Shown here one piece after another: positions 8,508 through 17,235 of a stretch of 64,000 nucleotides of DNA. Source of the DNA: Virgibacillus sp. SK37 (GTDB lineage Bacteria > Bacillota > Bacilli > Bacillales > Amphibacillaceae); assembly GCF_000725285.1 (NCBI RefSeq), contig NZ_CP007161.1, positions 3,757,075 through 3,821,074 of the forward strand. The letters are read 5' to 3'. Each line of letters begins with the position of its first letter. Within the stretch, counting starts at the first letter, position 1. The notes below the pieces were generated by a model. It saw nothing but the letters and a program-made list of their open reading frames with translations. It ran no database searches and was not told the origin of the DNA. The position numbers and the translations under genes are program-made.

Positions 8508-8948
8508 CTACCCCATATACACAGCTTCACATGTACCCGCCGCTGGTTCATAAAAACAATGAAGTTTATATTGTCCTGTAAATGGCTGGCCATACCATGT
8601 TGGAGGGCATGGGGCATATGGATTAAAATACCATAACGCAAACCTGGATGGATGCTGTCTCCAGTTTTCTAGTACCCTTCTGGCTAATTTCTTCTCTACA
8701 CCACGTGCCCTGTTGTAAAAAACATTGCCTTTTTGGACGGCCTCGAAAGAGTAATTGCCTCCCTGTATTTGAAAAATTACATCGTATATGGAACGTAAAT
8801 CCTTAAAGTCTAAGCAATTAGCAATCAACCGGTTGACGATGACATTACCAACCATCAGCATCCCCAGTTGACCTTCTCCCTCAGCCTCTGCCCGCATCAT
8901 CCTTGCTACTAAATCCACATCACTATCTGTATATGCTACTCTTGTCAT
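8508..8948 (-). CDS. cwlJ: spore germination cell wall hydrolase CwlJ
   Basis: Hydrolase_2 family protein of 146 aa, close to B. subtilis CwlJ (142 aa). The N-terminal DVDLVARMMRAEAEGEG carries the catalytic glutamate. GMLMVGNVIVNR, FEAVQKGNVFYNRA, ALWYFNPYAPCPPTWYG, FTGQYKLHCFY and the C-terminal TCEAVY all match the CwlJ pattern. It degrades cortex peptidoglycan during Ca-dipicolinate-triggered germination and is made in the mother cell, so it has no signal peptide. The start is ATG 8948, placed after AGAGGTGA; the upstream GTG would overlap that site. No gerQ partner gene is visible next to it. Confidence 0.93.
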   Translation of the reverse strand: MTRVAYTDSDVDLVARMMRAEAEGEGQLGMLMVGNVIVNRLIANCLDFKDLRSIYDVIFQIQGGNYSFEAVQKGNVFYNRARGVEKKLARRVLENWRQHPSRFALWYFNPYAPCPPTWYGQPFTGQYKLHCFYEPAAGTCEAVYMG

Positions 8949-9010
8949 TTTTATCACCTCTAAAAATTATATGATAAAAATTTATAAAGATGATAGTTGA
9001 TTACATTTTT

Positions 9011-11131
9011 TCAAGTGGATTTTTGGCTCTCAACCTTACTAATTGTATTCGTCAATTCGTATTGACGGCGTCTCACTTCAAACAAGGTTAATGGATCACG
9101 GTAGGTTTCCGGTTTCTCATGCATTTTTTGTAAGTCAGCAGTATGGCTTTCAATATCTGCTTCTACCTTCTCCGTTTCCTGGTTCACCACATCTACAGGG
9201 TTGGCGAAGAACCTGTTCACATCCCACTCGATGGACCCTTCAAACAATTCCAATTGCTGCATGAACGGGTCGATAATTTCCTTTGCAGTTGGCGTGTAAT
9301 CCTCATTTTCAATATAATTTTTATATCTGCTATGGAGCATTTCATTATTCTTAGAAATAGAACTGAATAGCTTGCCTGCACCTTTTAAAAATAACTGGGA
9401 TGGTGTGTTACGCATAAAAATATTCATTTTTTCAAAGCGTAGCATACCGCGGGAAATCCTTTCCAAGTCCCTCTGCCAATCCTCAAGTACTTTAAAGTCG
9501 CCCTGTAGATCAATCTTCTCTTCCTTGTATTGCTGATTAACCGTCTGGCTGAATTCATTGCATGCTGCCTGATTTTCCTGGAATTCCCTTTTACATTCAT
9601 TAATCCACTGTTGAACCGCTTGTTTCACATCATGATGGACGAAGTTTTTCATAAAGACTACAATTCGTCTGTTCATTTCCTCGTTTAGTTCCTCATTGAT
9701 CTTGGAAAAGTCACTGTCATCCTGAATGATGCTGGCACTTTTTTGTAATTGCTTCGGCAGTTCAGTCATGACTCGTTGTGACAGGTTATTTTTCATCGTA
9801 CGGAAGGATTCTGTCATCTGCTCGGAAGTTTCTTGCTCCATATCTCCGAGTTGTTGATGAATATGTTGCAGGCTTGCCAGTAACGCTTCATTCCATTCAA
9901 TTTCTTCCTCGATACCTTTTTCCAATTTGACTCTTTGTTCTAAAAGAAATTCGATGGATACTTTCAATACTTCACGTATGCTTGATGGACTCGCAGCTTC
10001 CACCTCGGAGTGGCTCAGAATAGGATTAGTGACTTCTATTAAATCATCAAGCAAGCCTTCTTTTTTAGCCCATGCTTTAATGGCTTCAAATAGGATCATT
10101 CCATCTTTTGAGTCGTGCTGTTGTGGTGTTGCAATTTCGAATTGATATCCTGCTTTGCCGACAAGTTGTTCATCAAGCATCGAAGGGATTGTTTTATCCC
10201 ATGCTAGTATAGCAGCGGAAGAAGCCAACGCATCTGATTCAGCTGTTACATCCAACCAATTCGTTAAATGATGCTGGATTAAGTCAGAAATCTCCCTGAT
10301 TAAATAGTCGCCATTAATTAAGTCGAAGTAAGCCTCTTGGTATAATGCTGGAAGCTTTCTCCAAACATAAGGCAGCTCCTCATGAGCTTCCAGGAGAAGC
10401 TGGTTAATCACACGTAACCACTCTATATAGTACGGGCTTTGTCGATAGCTATTCCATAACACCTCTGTCATGTTTTCAAACCGATCCCGGTCCATTGCCA
10501 GTATATGTACAAGCAAATCATTAAAGTAATCCGGTCTGTAACCAACCGTTAACCCTTGCTGCACATAGCCTGATAAGACCTCCATCCAATAGCCGGTTTT
10601 TGTACGGATCGTCTCATTAACTGCGAGTTCCACTGCATGGTCCCACTCACGAATATCCTCAAAGTATGTCTGCGCTATCTCTGTTACACGGGAATAATCG
10701 GGATTTAAACTAACCGCTTCCTTTATCGTACTAACTGCTTTTCGCTGATTGCCTTGCTGTACATATAAAGAAAATAACTGCATGAGCACTTCGGATTTTA
10801 ATACAAGTGATGGAGAATCAACCTGCAAATAAAGTCCTTCTGCTTCCTCCAATAATCCCAACTCTACATGCGCATCTGCTATATTCTTCTGTGCCCATGG
10901 AATAAGCTCCTCTTCCAGTGGTTGCTGCCATTTAAAAATCGCCGCTTCATAATCATTATTCTGGTAATAAATTTCTCCCTGGGCATAGCGAATAGAAGAA
11001 AGGTCAGGCCACTGTTTTTGCATTTCTTCAATATACATATCCCCCAATATGCTTACTGGATGCCCTTGTTTGCTTTTATCTAAAATCGTTTGATAATAGG
11101 ATTTATTAATTCGTCTGTTTTCCGTCGTCAC
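9011..11131 (-). CDS. TPR-repeat protein with long helical C-terminal half
   Basis: 706 aa, start GTG 11131 after GAGGG. The N-terminal part (about 35-200) is a run of TPR-like helix pairs (AQGEIYYQNNDYEAAIFKWQ, ADAHVELGLLEEAEGLY, LYVQQGNQRKAVSTI). The region from about 390 to 700 is almost entirely charged helix and coiled coil, with EETSEQMTESF, NEELNEEMNRR and ending VRRRQYELTNTISKVESQ. No signal peptide or membrane helix is seen, so it should be cytoplasmic. The C-terminal half is reminiscent of stalk-like helices in dynamin-type proteins, but no GTPase domain is present. Family not recognised; a scaffold role is inference from TPRs. It ends about 60 bp before cwlJ on the same strand. Confidence 0.8.
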   Translation of the reverse strand: MTTENRRINKSYYQTILDKSKQGHPVSILGDMYIEEMQKQWPDLSSIRYAQGEIYYQNNDYEAAIFKWQQPLEEELIPWAQKNIADAHVELGLLEEAEGLYLQVDSPSLVLKSEVLMQLFSLYVQQGNQRKAVSTIKEAVSLNPDYSRVTEIAQTYFEDIREWDHAVELAVNETIRTKTGYWMEVLSGYVQQGLTVGYRPDYFNDLLVHILAMDRDRFENMTEVLWNSYRQSPYYIEWLRVINQLLLEAHEELPYVWRKLPALYQEAYFDLINGDYLIREISDLIQHHLTNWLDVTAESDALASSAAILAWDKTIPSMLDEQLVGKAGYQFEIATPQQHDSKDGMILFEAIKAWAKKEGLLDDLIEVTNPILSHSEVEAASPSSIREVLKVSIEFLLEQRVKLEKGIEEEIEWNEALLASLQHIHQQLGDMEQETSEQMTESFRTMKNNLSQRVMTELPKQLQKSASIIQDDSDFSKINEELNEEMNRRIVVFMKNFVHHDVKQAVQQWINECKREFQENQAACNEFSQTVNQQYKEEKIDLQGDFKVLEDWQRDLERISRGMLRFEKMNIFMRNTPSQLFLKGAGKLFSSISKNNEMLHSRYKNYIENEDYTPTAKEIIDPFMQQLELFEGSIEWDVNRFFANPVDVVNQETEKVEADIESHTADLQKMHEKPETYRDPLTLFEVRRRQYELTNTISKVESQKST

Positions 11132-11436
11132 GATAATCCCTCACATTGTTTTTATTTATAACTCTATAAATCTGGTTATTTTATACTACATTTATTCTTA
11201 TTCCTCATCTACTTGCCCCATTCATAAATTCCGATTTATGTAGAGGTTTCCACCTATATACTATTCGATAGAAATCTCCAATTTATGAGGATATTTGCCC
11301 TATTTTAGACCGTAGAAGTTTTCATAAAAAATATGTATCTCTATTGCTTTACCCTGTTCGTTGAATTTATAACCTGGTTGGGGTGCCAGTCACTTCCCGA
11401 GTTTTGGAGTCTTTTGTCGAGGGTGTTACGAGGTAA
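11132..11436. other. AT-rich intergenic stretch, no gene seen
   Basis: About 300 bases without a supported frame. It should hold the promoter of the TPR gene; a TATAAA-like hexamer lies near 11185 on the minus strand but no convincing -35 was found. A more GC-rich patch starts near 11385. Confidence 0.5.
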
Positions 11437-11468
11437 AAGGGGGAGGTGCTTGACACACAAGCCGCCTC
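11437..11468 (-). terminator. terminator after small membrane protein
   Basis: On the minus strand, GAGG..GCTTG and CAAGC..CCTC pair around TGTGT with a small internal loop, followed by CCCCCTTTT. It overlaps the last codon of the 61-aa membrane protein and would end the rlmH transcript. Confidence 0.5.
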
Positions 11469-11652
11469 AAAAAAGTAAAATCAGTAAAATAAACCCGGTC
11501 ACCACAGCCAGCTTCACTTTTACATAATGCTCCGTATGTACGTATATATTGACCGCCCAAACTACAAGTAACGGGATAAATGCATATTTTACATGAAACG
11601 GCAGGATAATAGAAAATAATGATACGAGCAAAACATAACCCACATAAAACAA
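11467..11652 (-). CDS. small two-helix membrane protein downstream of rlmH
   Basis: A 61-aa, almost wholly hydrophobic protein with helices at about 3-20 and 24-40 and a third hydrophobic stretch at the C-terminus (AVVTGFILLILLF). The TTG start at 11652 has GGGAG about 12 bases upstream, not ideal, so the start is uncertain. It lies 85 bp after rlmH on the same strand and is probably co-transcribed. Family not recognised. Confidence 0.5.
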   Translation of the reverse strand: MFYVGYVLLVSLFSIILPFHVKYAFIPLLVVWAVNIYVHTEHYVKVKLAVVTGFILLILLF

Positions 11653-11737
11653 CTCACGATTACTCCCTTGAAAGGGGGTTTTCTTCTCCCATGCGTTTTA
11701 AATTCCCATTGGTGGAAACATCTACGTTTTGTCTTTG

Positions 11738-12217
11738 TTACTTATGATATGGCTGTCCCTTATTGATCCGGTACGCCCTGTACACCTGCTCCAATAAAAT
11801 CATCCGCATAAGCTGATGTGGAAACGTCATTTTTGAAAAGGATAAGGCAAGGTCACTTCGTTTGGTGACTTCTTTACTTAGCCCGAGAGATCCCCCAATC
11901 ACGAAAGCTATTTTGCTTTTCCCGTACGTTGCTAGCTCATCCAGCTTAGCAGCAAGTTGTTCGGATGTCAGCATCTTTCCTTCAATTTCCAGCGTGATAA
12001 CAAACGTGTCTTGGTTAAGATGGGATAGAATGCGTTGGCCTTCCTTCCGCTTTACTTCCTCTTCCTCTGCCTTACTCATGTTCTCAGGTGCCTTTTCATC
12101 TGGTACTTCCATGATATTTACAGTCGCATAGGCACTAAGCCGCTTCATATATTCAGCGATACCCTGCTTCAAATATTTTTCCTTTAACTTACCTACCGAC
12201 ACGATCGTTATTTTCAT
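11738..12217 (-). CDS. rlmH: 23S rRNA (pseudouridine1915-N3)-methyltransferase RlmH
   Basis: SPOUT-class methyltransferase of 159 aa, exactly the usual length when started at ATG 12217 (AAAGGA six bases upstream); the ATG at 12226 overlaps that site. Landmarks are [38 protein letters not shown], the SAM-binding knot [10 protein letters not shown] and the C-terminal [20 protein letters not shown]...PYHK. It methylates a pseudouridine in helix 69 of 23S rRNA after 70S assembly. In B. subtilis the ortholog (yydA) is close to the wal-htrC block; here they are 17 kb apart. Confidence 0.97.
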   Translation of the reverse strand: MKITIVSVGKLKEKYLKQGIAEYMKRLSAYATVNIMEVPDEKAPENMSKAEEEEVKRKEGQRILSHLNQDTFVITLEIEGKMLTSEQLAAKLDELATYGKSKIAFVIGGSLGLSKEVTKRSDLALSFSKMTFPHQLMRMILLEQVYRAYRINKGQPYHK

Positions 12218-12432
12218 TGTTTTCATCCTTTGCTTTGGCTTCTTTCTCTAGTGTACCAAAATGGGCTAATTTTTCTAGATTTCTTGCTGCAATTCTTCGA
12301 GTTCTTTTCCATCTATTTTCACCTGACAGACCGAAGATTTACCTTTTAGAATAAAATTTTTCTTTTAGATGCCCCCTTCTATCTTTTTCCTTCGATTGTA
12401 GATATAAAGAGGTTTTTTTAGGAGGAAACAAA

Positions 12433-13287
12433 ATGAATTATATTAAACAAATGAATGCCTTCCATTCAAAAATTGATTTGGAACCAATTTCAGTACAAGC
12501 GAGATCCCTGTGGTTAACATTGATCGATATCAATAATAAACTGATTTGGCGAGAAACCTTTACCGTTGCTGCTTCCAAGCTGCAGGATAAAGCCGGATTA
12601 TCGGTAAGTAGTTTTAAACGAGCTCGAATAGAATTAGAGGAAAACGGATTTATTCAAGTAACTTCCAGAGGAGGAAATCAAGCTGCGGTCTATCATGTGG
12701 TCCAATTATATGCCGATGCAGCGTCTGAAATGGAGCCACATGAAGAGAAAGTGGACTACAATCCGGACCAAAAACGGAGCCACAAGTTGAGCCCATTAAT
12801 TAAACATAAACAAAAAACAAAAACAAAAGAGAAACAAGAAGAAGCTGCTGCTACAGGCGCTAAATTATTTTACTTCGATAATTTCGGTAAACCAAATACA
12901 TATATTACAGAAGAACTTATTTATTGGATTAATGATGTTGGAGATGCGCTTGTTATCCAAGCAATGAAGCGTACATTAGAACAGGGAAAAAGTCATTGGG
13001 GATATGTGAAGGCCATTTTGCATGCATGGAGAAATAAAGGGGTTGGAGATGTAGCTGCTGCCAAAGAGGAAGAGAATAATTACCGTGTTCGCAAAGAAGA
13101 GAAAGAAAAGAAGACGAACCTTTTTGATGAATTAAGAAAAGAGGAAATACCTGATTGGTTTATCGAGCATAAGAAGGAGCAAGCGAAAAAGGTGGCACTA
13201 AAACGGGAGGGCATTCCGGAAAAATATTTGGAAACGGAAGAGGAGCAAAGGGAAGAGCTTGAACGTCTGCTGGCACGTTTTTCTTAA
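12433..13287 (+). CDS. DnaD-domain replication initiation-like protein
   Basis: 284 aa. The N-terminal winged helix (about 5-95) includes ARSLWLTLIDINNKL and LSVSSFKRARIELEENGFIQV. A lysine-rich linker follows, then a DnaD-type domain near 150-210 (DNFGKPNTYITEELIYWIND, QGKSHWGYVKAILHAWRNKGV). A highly charged coiled-coil tail ends the protein. This organisation is typical of DnaD-like helicase-loading proteins of phages and plasmids rather than the chromosomal DnaD. The start ATG has TTAGGAGG upstream. It is a lone plus-strand gene in a minus-strand region with no phage gene around, so it may be a domesticated or orphaned phage gene. Confidence 0.8.
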   Translation: MNYIKQMNAFHSKIDLEPISVQARSLWLTLIDINNKLIWRETFTVAASKLQDKAGLSVSSFKRARIELEENGFIQVTSRGGNQAAVYHVVQLYADAASEMEPHEEKVDYNPDQKRSHKLSPLIKHKQKTKTKEKQEEAAATGAKLFYFDNFGKPNTYITEELIYWINDVGDALVIQAMKRTLEQGKSHWGYVKAILHAWRNKGVGDVAAAKEEENNYRVRKEEKEKKTNLFDELRKEEIPDWFIEHKKEQAKKVALKREGIPEKYLETEEEQREELERLLARFS

Positions 13288-13310
13288 GTGGGGGCGAATT
13301 TAATAAAATT

Positions 13311-13350
13311 AGGGCCAGCCCGAAATAGATAAAAATCGGGCTCTGGCCCT
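13311..13350. terminator. bidirectional terminator between convergent genes
   Basis: AGGGCCAG..CCCGA pairs with TCGGG..CTGGCCCT around an A-rich loop. It lies between the DnaD-like gene and the convergent pterin dehydratase. The flanking U-runs are short (AATTT on the minus side). Confidence 0.7.
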
Positions 13351-13363
13351 ATCTATAAAGAGA

Positions 13364-13690
13364 TCATTTCCCTTCTTTTGTATAAATTTCATCAAAGTCA
13401 CGTACCATTTCTAAATCCAATTCGGTGACTCCTTTTGCCCGCCAGGAGGATATTTTCAATGTGACTTTTTTATAATCAATGGCAATGAAGGGATGATGCT
13501 GCCGCTTTTCTGCATATTCGGCAATCTGATTGGCAAATTGCACTCCATCCATATAGCTGGCGAATTTATACTGTCGGGCAATCCATTTGTCATCAAGCTG
13601 CTCCCATTCAGGCAGCTTCTCTAATTCCTGAGTCAGACGATCCGTCGTTACTGGTATCATTTCATATTCATCTTCTGTCTTGTATTTCAT
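13364..13690 (-). CDS. pterin-4a-carbinolamine dehydratase family protein
   Basis: 108 aa, start ATG 13690 after GAGGAGG; the longer frame upstream is rejected because it lacks a ribosome binding site. The core is LPEWEQLDDKWIARQYKF, FANQIAEYAEKRQHHPFIAIDYKKVTLKIS in pieces, and VTELDLEMVRDFDEIY. The EKRQHHP motif gives the two adjacent histidines of the PCD active site. The usual TH of the W-x-TH segment is replaced by SSWRAKG. Classical members recycle 4a-hydroxytetrahydrobiopterin or help Moco enzymes. No aromatic amino acid hydroxylase is nearby, so the physiological partner is unknown. Confidence 0.85.
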   Translation of the reverse strand: MKYKTEDEYEMIPVTTDRLTQELEKLPEWEQLDDKWIARQYKFASYMDGVQFANQIAEYAEKRQHHPFIAIDYKKVTLKISSWRAKGVTELDLEMVRDFDEIYTKEGK

Positions 13691-13751
13691 TACGATCCCT
13701 CCTCGTTTTCTATTCCCTTTTTCAGGCTGGGCAAAAAGTAAGATCGATTGT

Positions 13752-13958
13752 TCAACCAGAAGGGTTCTTGTGGCTATTCGCTTTTTCATGTTTTCTAATT
13801 TGCGAAATAGTAATCATGAACACAAGAAAGACACTCCAAAGCGCCCAGAAAAAGAAGCCCCATTGATCAGTAACCATCGATACGATAACAAAGAAAAGAA
13901 GGATAATCCCCCCGATCCATAGGTTTATTTTAATTGCTTTTTTCGTCTCTTTGTACAT
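13752..13958 (-). CDS. small two-helix membrane protein
   Basis: 68 aa, start ATG 13958 (AGAGGTGATA upstream; the GTG nine bases earlier lies inside that site). A basic N-terminus, two membrane helices (about 12-30 and 35-53) with a short loop containing DQWG, and a basic tail RKHEKANSHKN. This resembles 2TM-domain or YdbS-like small proteins only in outline. It lies 60 bp upstream of the pterin dehydratase on the same strand, so the two may be co-transcribed. Function unknown. Confidence 0.6.
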   Translation of the reverse strand: MYKETKKAIKINLWIGGIILLFFVIVSMVTDQWGFFFWALWSVFLVFMITISQIRKHEKANSHKNPSG

Positions 13959-14034
13959 GCATATCACCTCTTAAAGCATTGTTTCAATATCCTATGTGGA
14001 AAAGTGGAAAGTAATCCTTACACAAGTTCAATAT

Positions 14035-15690
14035 CTATGTTAAATCCGCTACAATAGCTCTTCCGGCAACCCTTTCGGAAAACAAACAGCCTCCGAGAAA
14101 CGTGCCTTCAAGAGAGCGATAGCCATGCAGGCCTCCTCCACCGAATCCTGCTACTTCTCCTGCTGCATAAAGCCCAGGTATAACCTCTCCCTGTTCATCT
14201 AGTACCTGTGCTGCTAAGTTATTTTGCAATCCTCCAAGAGTCTTGCGGCTAATAATATGCAGGCGAACAGCGATTAATGGTCCATTTCGGTAATCAAGGA
14301 TTTTATGTGGCTTAGCCACTCGGATTAATTTATCACCAAGGTAATTTCGTGCCCCACGCATTGCGGTAATTTGAAGATCTTTTGTAAAAGTATTATCGAT
14401 TTCTCTGTCACGGGCACGGATCTGCTCTACCACACGATCCGCATCCAATCGATTCGCTCCAGTAAGTTTGTTCATTTTCATGACGAGGTTATCAATTGTA
14501 TCGGCAGTAAGGAAGTCTTCGCCCTTATCAAGAAATGCCTGGACAGGAGCTGGGGCGCCAGGCCGGATTCTGCTCAGCACTTTGGAGATACTTTTTCCTG
14601 TTAAATCAGGATTTTGTTCCGAGCCGGAAAGAGCAAATTCTTTCTCAATAATCTTCTGGGTAAGAATAAACCAGGAATAGTCATAGCCGGTATCCTTAAT
14701 CGCCTTTAATGTTCCCAGTGTGTCAAACCCGGGAAAGTTGGGAGAAGAAAGGCGCTTGCCTGTAGCATCAAGCCAAACAGAGGATGGACCTGGCAATATA
14801 CGGATTCCGTGCTTTTGCCAAATCGGACTCCAGTTTTTAATTCCCTCGGTATAATGCCACATGCGATCCTTGTTTACGATGCACCCACCCGCTTCCTCTG
14901 AAATGAGCAGCATACGTCCATCTACATGTGCAGGCACACCTGCTAGCATATGTTCTGGAGGGGTTCCCAGTCGTGCCGGCCAGTTTTCCCGAATAAGGTC
15001 AAAATTGGCTCCAATCCCACCACTTGTTATGAGGACAGCTTCTGCCTTTGCTTCAAACACACGCACCACATCCTGGGGACTCTTTTCCCCACGTAATGCC
15101 ATGCTCGGGACAAGCACAGATCCCTGAACACCTGTAATCCGGCTATTTTCTTTAATTAATTCATCTACACGATGACGTGGTTTGTAGGTCACCTTCCCTG
15201 TATTCATATGCTCCCTGACTCTTTGTATAAATGGCTCAACGATTCCTGGGCCGGTGCCCCATGTAATATGGAAGCGTGGAACAGAGTTACCATGGCCACC
15301 AGCATGATAACCACCTCGCTCTGCCCAACCGACTACTGGAAAGAATTTCACGCCCATCTTAGTCAACCATTCGCGTTTCTCACCTGCTGCAAAATCAACA
15401 TAAGCCTCTGCCCACTTTTCCCCCCAATAATCCGCGTCATCCTCTTGATCATAACCTGCAGTCCCCAGCCAGTCCTGCCAGGCAAGCTCTTGGGAATCCT
15501 TAATCCCCATTCGCCGTTGTTCAGGGGAATTGACCAGAAATAACCCACCAAAGGACCATCAAGCCTGACCGCCAAGAGATGCTTCCGGTTCTTGATCCAA
15601 TAAGAGTACTTTCTTTCCACCATCCGCTATTTCTGCAGTTGCTACTAAACCTGCCAGCCCTGCACCGACCACAATTACATCATATTCCAT
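14035..15690 (-). pseudogene. FAD-binding dehydrogenase (KstD-like) interrupted by an in-frame TGA
   Basis: Read through, this is a 551-aa flavoprotein of the fumarate-reductase/3-ketosteroid-dehydrogenase superfamily. The frame starts at ATG 15690 (AGGAGA upstream) with DVIVVGAGLAGLVATAEIA, the dinucleotide-binding Rossmann motif. Codon 44 is TGA (15561-15559) in GGQA-stop-WSFGGLF, where relatives as I recall have an aromatic residue (W or F). TGG to TGA is one transition. The rest stays open in the same frame: GYHAGGHGNSVPRFH, LITSGGIGANFDL, and the C-terminal FAD site GLYAAGEVAGFGGGG. Without the first 44 residues FAD cannot bind normally, so the gene is probably inactive, or the base is a sequencing error. 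It follows the alpha-hydroxy-acid oxidase by 21 bp. Confidence 0.8.
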
Positions 15691-15711
15691 GCCCTTTTCT
15701 CCTCTATGCCA

Positions 15712-16884
15712 CTATTCTGCGACGAATTTTTTCAATATGCTTGTATTCAAGGCCTGGACAGATTTTTCCCCTGTCAGCCCTAACGTGATATCCAAATCTG
15801 CAATCATATTTTGCATCACTTCCTTTACTCCCTGCTGTCCTGCAACAACAAGGCCATACATGAGTGGTCTGCCAATAAGGACAGCACTCGCTCCAAGTGC
15901 CATTGCTTTAATAATATCTGCACCTCTTCGTATTCCACTATCCATCAGTACGGGGATCCGGCCATCAATCACCTCACATACAAGAGGAAGTGCCTCCAAC
16001 GCACCTATTGCTCCATCTACCTGTCTTCCCCCATGGTTGGAGACAATAATGCCATCTACACCGTGATCCAATGCCATTTTTGCATCGTCCGGATGAAGAA
16101 TTCCTTTTAAAATAATGGGGAGACTTGTATTTGCTTTAAGAAAATCGATGTCCTCCCATGTTAATCCGGCATTTCCAAAGATTTGTGTCCAATGCATAAT
16201 AGCAGCCTGGGGGTCTTCCTTGGGGGATTTATCCAGCTTGGCGTTAAATGCAGGATCTGTAAAATAATTGCCAACACCTTCTCCAGCGAGGAATGGCAAA
16301 TAAACATTTTTTAAATCATATTCGCGCCAAGCCATCATTGGTGTATCAAGTGTGACTACAATTGCAGAATAGCCGGAAGCCTCCGCTCTTCGAAGAAAGC
16401 TTGCAGTAATGTCCGGGTCCTTACTCCAATATAATTGAAACCATCTGTCCGCATCCCCCATGCTCTCTGCTATTTTTTCCATGGGGACGGTGGAGGCAGA
16501 GCTTGCTATATAAGGTACTCCTACGTCTGCACAAGCAAGTGCGGAACCAATTTCGCCTTCTGGATGAATGATCGATTGCACACCAATTGGAGCATGCATC
16601 ACAGGGAATGGATATGTCTTTCCAAACAGCGACACAGATAAATCTCTATCCTCTACATTTCGCAGCATGCGGGGAATAATCTTCCACTGGTTAAGCGCTT
16701 TCAAATTTGCGTTCATTGTGTTTTCTCCACCAGCACCACCTGCAACGTAGTAATACGGCCCATCCTCCAACTTCTCTCGGGCTAGTCTTTCCCACTCCTC
16801 ATATACAACTGGCAGTCTGTTCGGATCGGGGTCGTGCATGTTCATATAAATCTGATACTGTATGTGGTTACCAATATTTTTCAA
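15712..16884 (-). CDS. FMN-dependent alpha-hydroxy-acid oxidase, lactate 2-monooxygenase-like
   Basis: 390 aa from TTG 16884, which has AAAGGAGG eight bases upstream. A longer open frame reaches 17136 but runs into a 21-bp repeat array and is rejected. It is a TIM-barrel FMN enzyme: YYYVAGGAGGENTM at about 50-63, the FMN-contacting FPVMHAPIGVQ, ASSASTVPMEKIA, QLYW, lysine in PIILKGI, the catalytic histidine in IVSNHGGRQVDG, and LMDSGIRRGADIIKAMALGA. Length and the long loop around MAWREYDLKNVYLPF match lactate 2-monooxygenase and related oxidases rather than short lactate oxidases. Substrate is unproven. It heads a two-gene unit with the broken FAD dehydrogenase. Confidence 0.85.
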   Translation of the reverse strand: MKNIGNHIQYQIYMNMHDPDPNRLPVVYEEWERLAREKLEDGPYYYVAGGAGGENTMNANLKALNQWKIIPRMLRNVEDRDLSVSLFGKTYPFPVMHAPIGVQSIIHPEGEIGSALACADVGVPYIASSASTVPMEKIAESMGDADRWFQLYWSKDPDITASFLRRAEASGYSAIVVTLDTPMMAWREYDLKNVYLPFLAGEGVGNYFTDPAFNAKLDKSPKEDPQAAIMHWTQIFGNAGLTWEDIDFLKANTSLPIILKGILHPDDAKMALDHGVDGIIVSNHGGRQVDGAIGALEALPLVCEVIDGRIPVLMDSGIRRGADIIKAMALGASAVLIGRPLMYGLVVAGQQGVKEVMQNMIADLDITLGLTGEKSVQALNTSILKKFVAE

Positions 16885-16974
16885 AAAGAGTCCTCCTTTC
16901 GATTGTAAGTTTAGTATATAATTGTTATAATTTTTAGTCAATTGAGGGTGAAAGGGGATAGAGGAGGCGCACTG

Positions 16975-17184
16975 TGTCGCGAGTGGTGTTCGGGTTGTCT
17001 CGATTGAGGCTTGGGCTGTCGCGGGTGGGGACTTGCTTGTCTCGGGTGCGTTCCACACTGTCGCGGGGGCGGTAAGCTCTGTCTCAAATGGTGCTGTTGT
17101 TGTCGCGGTTGGTGCTCTTCCCGTCGCGGATAGCAACCAGACTGGCGCGGGCAGCCTCCAGGTCGTCGCAGTGAGCAGCTTTAT
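16975..17184. repeat. 21-bp tandem repeat array, ten degenerate units
   Basis: Ten units of exactly 21 bp begin at 16975, 16996, 17017, 17038, 17059, 17080, 17101, 17122, 17143 and 17164. Each starts with TGTCGCGG or a close variant (TGTCTCGG, CGTCGCGG, TGGCGCGG); the 3' part of each unit varies. GC content is well above the flanks. The length is a multiple of three, so frames stay open through it, creating false N-terminal extensions of the oxidase gene. Confidence 0.85.
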
Positions 17185-17197
17185 TTCAAATCTGCCA

Positions 17198-17227
17198 TAA
17201 AAAAGGGCAGCTATGCTTCAGCTACCC
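17198..17227 (-). terminator. terminator after lipoprotein gene
   Basis: On the minus strand GGGTAGCT pairs with AGCTGCCC around GAAGCAT and is followed by TTTTTTA. It lies just after the stop of the 143-aa lipoprotein. Confidence 0.85.
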
Positions 17228-17235
17228 GCTCACTT

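Noticed and set aside
14725..14740. ACCCGGGAAAG as a Noc-binding site
   Set aside because: Only one arm fits ATTTCCCGGGAAAT.
16885..17136. Ala/Thr-rich N-terminal extension of the alpha-hydroxy-acid oxidase
   Set aside because: It is only the 21-bp repeat array read in frame; a good ribosome binding site precedes TTG 16884 and family length fits that start.
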